Shown here: one piece after another, positions 61,461 to 64,000 of the stretch | Position numbering within the stretch: the stretch's first letter is position 1 | Layout: each line of letters opens with the position of its first letter | Assembly (NCBI GenBank): GCA_020636505.1 | Contig: JACJXR010000007.1 | Span: 102,351 to 166,350 of the forward strand | Direction: 5' to 3' | DNA: 64,000 nucleotides | Source of the DNA: Chitinophagales bacterium | GTDB lineage: Bacteria; Bacteroidota; Bacteroidia; Chitinophagales; Chitinophagaceae | Made by a program: the position numbers and the translations under genes | Notes under the pieces: model-generated | Databases searched by the model: none | Seen by the model: the letters and a program-made list of their open reading frames with translations, nothing else | What the model was told of the DNA's origin: nothing

Positions 61461-62891
61461 ATGGAGAGGCGAAAATTAATGAACAGCATCGGTGGCTTTG
61501 CAGCCGTTGCGTTCGGTGCTGCACTTTTGTTTTCAGGCTGTCGTAAAGAGCAGGCTGTATCTCAAACAGATGGCGGTGCATCATTGGAAAAAAGGCTGTC
61601 TGAAGAGACAGTGTCATTCCCTGCCAACACTGCACGTGGAGAGGCTGTCCCGAATGAATTGATAGTGCGTTTTAAGCCGGGTGTCGGTGAAGATCGCAGA
61701 CAAAGAGCATTTGAACACATGAATGCTGAGGTTGTAGAAAAGCTACATACTCAGGCAATGAAAGACTTTGGTGACGAACGCGGTTACTTTCTTGTACGCA
61801 TGCCTGCAGATGTACCTCAGGCAATGAACCGTTGGAGAGACGAAGAAGATATAGAATATGCAGAACCTAACTATCTGTATTCATATTCTGCCACATCAAA
61901 TGACCCCTATTTTACAGATGGTCAACTATGGGGCATGTATGGTTCTTCCACATCTCCTTCGAACCAATACGGTACAGGGTCAGCTGCTGCTTGGGCTAAT
62001 AATCATACCGGTAGCAATTCTGTAATTATCGCTGTTATCGACGAAGGTATATACAACGAGCATGAGGATTTAAATGCCAACTGTTGGGTAAATCCATATG
62101 AAATACCGAATAATAAAAAAGATGATGACGGTAATGGTTATGTTGATGATGTTTATGGTTGGAACTTCGATAGAAACAACAACAAGACATCAGGTTCTGC
62201 AGAAACACATGGTTCTCACGTTGCAGGTACCATAGGTGCTGTCGGCGGTAACAACAAAGGAGTTGCAGGTGTTTGTTGGAACATCAAAATGATATCTTGT
62301 AAGTTTTTGGGCAGACGTGGCGGTTCTACAGCCAATGCGATCAAGGCTGTTGACTATGTTACAGATATGAAAACAAGACACAACTTGAATATTGTAGCCA
62401 CAAACAACTCTTGGGGCGGTGGTGGCTTTTCTCAAAGCTTGAAAGACGCAATCGATCGCGCAGAGGCTGCAGATATACTTTTCATTGCTGCAGCAGGTAA
62501 TGATAGCAGAAACAATGATGCTTCAGCAAGCTATCCGTCCAACTATACCAGCAGTAATATCATAGCTGTTGCTTCCATTACTTCTTCAGGTGGTTTGAGT
62601 AGCTTCTCAAACTATGGTTTAACTACTGTTGACATAGGCGCTCCGGGATCGGGCATCTACTCTACTGTTCCTAAAAAGCAAGGAAAGAGTGTTGTTTCAA
62701 GTTATGCATCTTATAACGGGACAAGTATGGCTACGCCACACGTAACCGGTGCTGCGGCTTTGTATGCTGCATCACATCCGGGTTCTTCTGCTGCAGCCAT
62801 TAAAACAGCCATTTTGAGCAGTGCTACTGCTACCTCATCGCTTAGCGGCAAGTGTGCCACTGGTGGTAGATTGAACACAAGTGGATTCTAA
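61461..62891 (+). CDS. S8 family serine peptidase (lipoprotein subtilase)
   Basis: 476 residues with a lipoprotein signal (lipobox FSGC near residue 27). An I9/fervidolysin-like propeptide (NELIVRFKPGVGEDRRQRA..., about 65-145) precedes a subtilisin domain with Asp194 in VIDEG, His250 in HGSHVAG, oxyanion Asn316 in NNSWGGG and Ser422 in GTSMATP. It has no T9SS tail, so it is predicted to be membrane-anchored instead of secreted. Monocistronic with a good terminator. Confidence 0.92.
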   Translation: MERRKLMNSIGGFAAVAFGAALLFSGCRKEQAVSQTDGGASLEKRLSEETVSFPANTARGEAVPNELIVRFKPGVGEDRRQRAFEHMNAEVVEKLHTQAMKDFGDERGYFLVRMPADVPQAMNRWRDEEDIEYAEPNYLYSYSATSNDPYFTDGQLWGMYGSSTSPSNQYGTGSAAAWANNHTGSNSVIIAVIDEGIYNEHEDLNANCWVNPYEIPNNKKDDDGNGYVDDVYGWNFDRNNNKTSGSAETHGSHVAGTIGAVGGNNKGVAGVCWNIKMISCKFLGRRGGSTANAIKAVDYVTDMKTRHNLNIVATNNSWGGGGFSQSLKDAIDRAEAADILFIAAAGNDSRNNDASASYPSNYTSSNIIAVASITSSGGLSSFSNYGLTTVDIGAPGSGIYSTVPKKQGKSVVSSYASYNGTSMATPHVTGAAALYAASHPGSSAAAIKTAILSSATATSSLSGKCATGGRLNTSGF

Positions 62892-62913
62892 TAAACACAT
62901 TGTAATATGTTTG

Positions 62914-62946
62914 AAAGAGCGGTTTTTATACCGCTCTTTTTTATTT
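62914..62946 (+). terminator. Terminator of the S8 peptidase gene
   Basis: Perfect 10-bp stem aaagagcggt / accgctcttt, followed by a T run. Confidence 0.9.
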
Positions 62947-62968
62947 CAATTATTATCTTCCCATAACG

Positions 62969-63316
62969 ATGAAGACCGCCGCTGACATCTACGACCATTG
63001 GGATGAGCCACAAAAGAGTTGCCTATTGGCATTGAGGCAAATTATTTTGGATACCGATGATAGCATTACAGAAACAGTAAAGTATGGTATGCCCTGCTTT
63101 TGCATCGCCGGTAAACACTTCTGTTACTTGTGGACAGATAAGCATACAAACGATCCATACATATTGATGGTGGAAGGAAACAAACTGACACATCCAAAAC
63201 TACTGCAAGGCGACAGGAAGCGCATGAAAGTATTCACCGTTGACCCTACATCAGACTTGCCTGTCAATACCATAAAGGAAATCCTCAATGAAGCGCTGAC
63301 AGTAAGTGAACTATAA
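62969..63316 (+). CDS. DUF1801 family protein
   Basis: 115 residues, a single DUF1801 domain (TETVKYGMPCFCIAGKHFCYLWTD, GNKLTHPKLLQGDRKRMKVF). Related in fold to the N-terminal half of the YdeI-like protein at 56.7 kb, but a separate gene. Cytoplasmic, function unknown; relatives have been called iron-chaperone-like without firm evidence. Confidence 0.82.
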   Translation: MKTAADIYDHWDEPQKSCLLALRQIILDTDDSITETVKYGMPCFCIAGKHFCYLWTDKHTNDPYILMVEGNKLTHPKLLQGDRKRMKVFTVDPTSDLPVNTIKEILNEALTVSEL

Positions 63317-63341
63317 GTTTCTCCTCTTAGTCGATAATCAT

Positions 63342-63349
63342 TAATTTTG
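63342..63349 (+). promoter_or_regulatory. -7 box (TAATTTTG) of fdhD
   Basis: Perfect TAnnTTTG ending 4 bp before the first in-frame ATG (63354) and 28 bp before the second (63378). The spacing favours 63378 as the real start. Confidence 0.5.
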
Positions 63350-63353
63350 AGAG

Positions 63354-63965
63354 ATGTCCATTCCATTGGTTACAGAAATGTCCATACATAGGGTAAGTGC
63401 CGGTAAAACCACCGACATGAAAGACCTTTTGGCAACAGAAGAGCCATTGGAGATAAGACTTGTATACGGAAAGGAGAAAAGAAAGACTAACCTTGCCGTC
63501 ACCATGCGTACTCCTGGAAACGATGAGGAGTTGGCCATCGGTTTCATGTACGCTGAGGGTATTATCAAGAGTAGCAATGAAGTCCTTTCCTTTGAACAGA
63601 TTGACGACAACATTGTGCAAATAACGCTTGATGAGCATGTAGATGTTGCGGAAAAGAAGATAGAACGGAATTTTTACACAACCTCCAGCTGCGGGGTATG
63701 CGGCAAGGCCAGTATAGATGCCATAAAAACCGAATGCAATATCTACGATAAAGAAAAGCCTTTCACCCTACCTGCCTCACTTATTCATACACTTCCTGAT
63801 AAATTAGGCCAAGTACAATCCGCATTTCAAGATACAGGAGGCATACATGCAGCAGCTTTATTTAATCTGACTGGAGACCTTTTATTGGTCCGTGAGGATG
63901 TAGGGAGGCACAATGCTTTGGATAAATTGGTAGGTGCTGCGATTAAATCAGGCTCTCTACCGTAG
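63354..63965 (+). CDS. fdhD: Formate dehydrogenase accessory sulfurtransferase FdhD, interrupted
   Basis: FdhD passes sulfur to the molybdenum cofactor of formate dehydrogenase. The conserved CGVCGKASID (catalytic cysteine loop) and LVREDVGRHNALDKLVGAA are intact. The frame meets TAG at 63963-63965 after SGSLP, yet the same frame continues after it with NQHILLLSGRA, the expected next block of FdhD, to the window edge. Normal FdhD needs about 60-70 more residues. So the gene carries a nonsense mutation (or a sequencing error), or the TAG is read through. Start 63354 or, judging by the -7 box, 63378. Confidence 0.88.
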   Translation: MSIPLVTEMSIHRVSAGKTTDMKDLLATEEPLEIRLVYGKEKRKTNLAVTMRTPGNDEELAIGFMYAEGIIKSSNEVLSFEQIDDNIVQITLDEHVDVAEKKIERNFYTTSSCGVCGKASIDAIKTECNIYDKEKPFTLPASLIHTLPDKLGQVQSAFQDTGGIHAAALFNLTGDLLLVREDVGRHNALDKLVGAAIKSGSLP

Positions 63966-64000
63966 AACCAACACATACTTTTATTGAGTGGAAGGGCCAG

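Noticed and set aside
63963..63965. TAG as a sense codon (genetic code change or pyrrolysine)
   Set aside because: TAG is the ordinary stop of several intact genes here (for example at 8444-8446 and 22837-22839) and there is no sign of pyrrolysine machinery.
1..64000. Defence islands, CRISPR, toxin-antitoxin pairs, prophage, tRNA genes
   Set aside because: No recognisable components were found on either strand.

Overview
The window comes from a Bacteroidota chromosome, most likely a Chitinophagia-like member. This rests on several independent signs: six proteins end in type IX secretion (T9SS) sorting domains; many lipoproteins have an SCKK-type lipobox; many starts are preceded by the lineage's TAnnTTTG -7 box and few by Shine-Dalgarno sequences; the primary sigma factor is short and lacks region 1.1; and DUF1343, DUF4249, DUF4260 and DUF4256 proteins occur. 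I see no rRNA, tRNA, CRISPR array, complete insertion sequence or prophage.

Layout. 1-3.3 kb: recG (cut by the window edge), exbD-exbB and a SlyD-like FKBP. 3.3-11.6 kb: a DUF1343/NamZ-type muramidase, a 1277-residue MMPL/acyltransferase/methyltransferase fusion, and on the other strand tryptophan 2,3-dioxygenase followed by a two-gene ABC exporter. 11.7-18 kb: a DUF2807 lipoprotein and three T9SS-secreted paralogues in a row. 18-23 kb: a patchwork of a methyltransferase, a DMP19 protein, two TonB-C-domain proteins, a carbohydrate-binding-like protein and a CstB-like MBL/rhodanese enzyme, with a chimeric gene scar in the middle. 23-25 kb: a small secreted protein between inverted palindromes, and an AraC regulator. 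26.2-29.3 kb: UmuC-like polymerase, SPL-like radical SAM protein and DinB-fold protein. 29.3-35 kb: TPR histidine kinase, DUF4260, Crp/Fnr regulator, trxB, DUF4249 lipoprotein and L,D-transpeptidase. 35-38 kb: hmgA-hppD (tyrosine catabolism). 39.6-41.5 kb: rfbB-rfbA (dTDP-sugar synthesis). 42.4-44.8 kb: efp-accB-accC. 44.9-52.8 kb: hutI, a C45 hydrolase, a GT2-DUF2062 fusion, a methyltransferase, rpoD, glutaryl-CoA dehydrogenase and an NTF2-like protein. 53-54.7 kb: an ABC-F ATPase. 55.2-56.7 kb: an AT-rich, repeat-laden island with a frameshifted gene. 56.7-64 kb: YdeI-like/DUF4256 pair, a T9SS protein, two GNATs, lipoproteins, an S8 protease and fdhD, which is interrupted by an in-frame TAG.

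Most genes are housekeeping or common accessory genes. Amino-acid breakdown is a recurring theme (TDO, HPPD, HmgA, HutI, GCDH), but the genes are dispersed. I found no obvious new multi-gene defence or biosynthetic system. The observations most worth following are the recombination scar at 20.6 kb, the inverted-palindrome cassette at 23.5-24.1 kb, EF-P with an arginine-type tip loop near rfbAB, the polymerase/radical SAM/DinB cassette, and the interrupted genes (fdhD, the 56-kb gene and the recG start).
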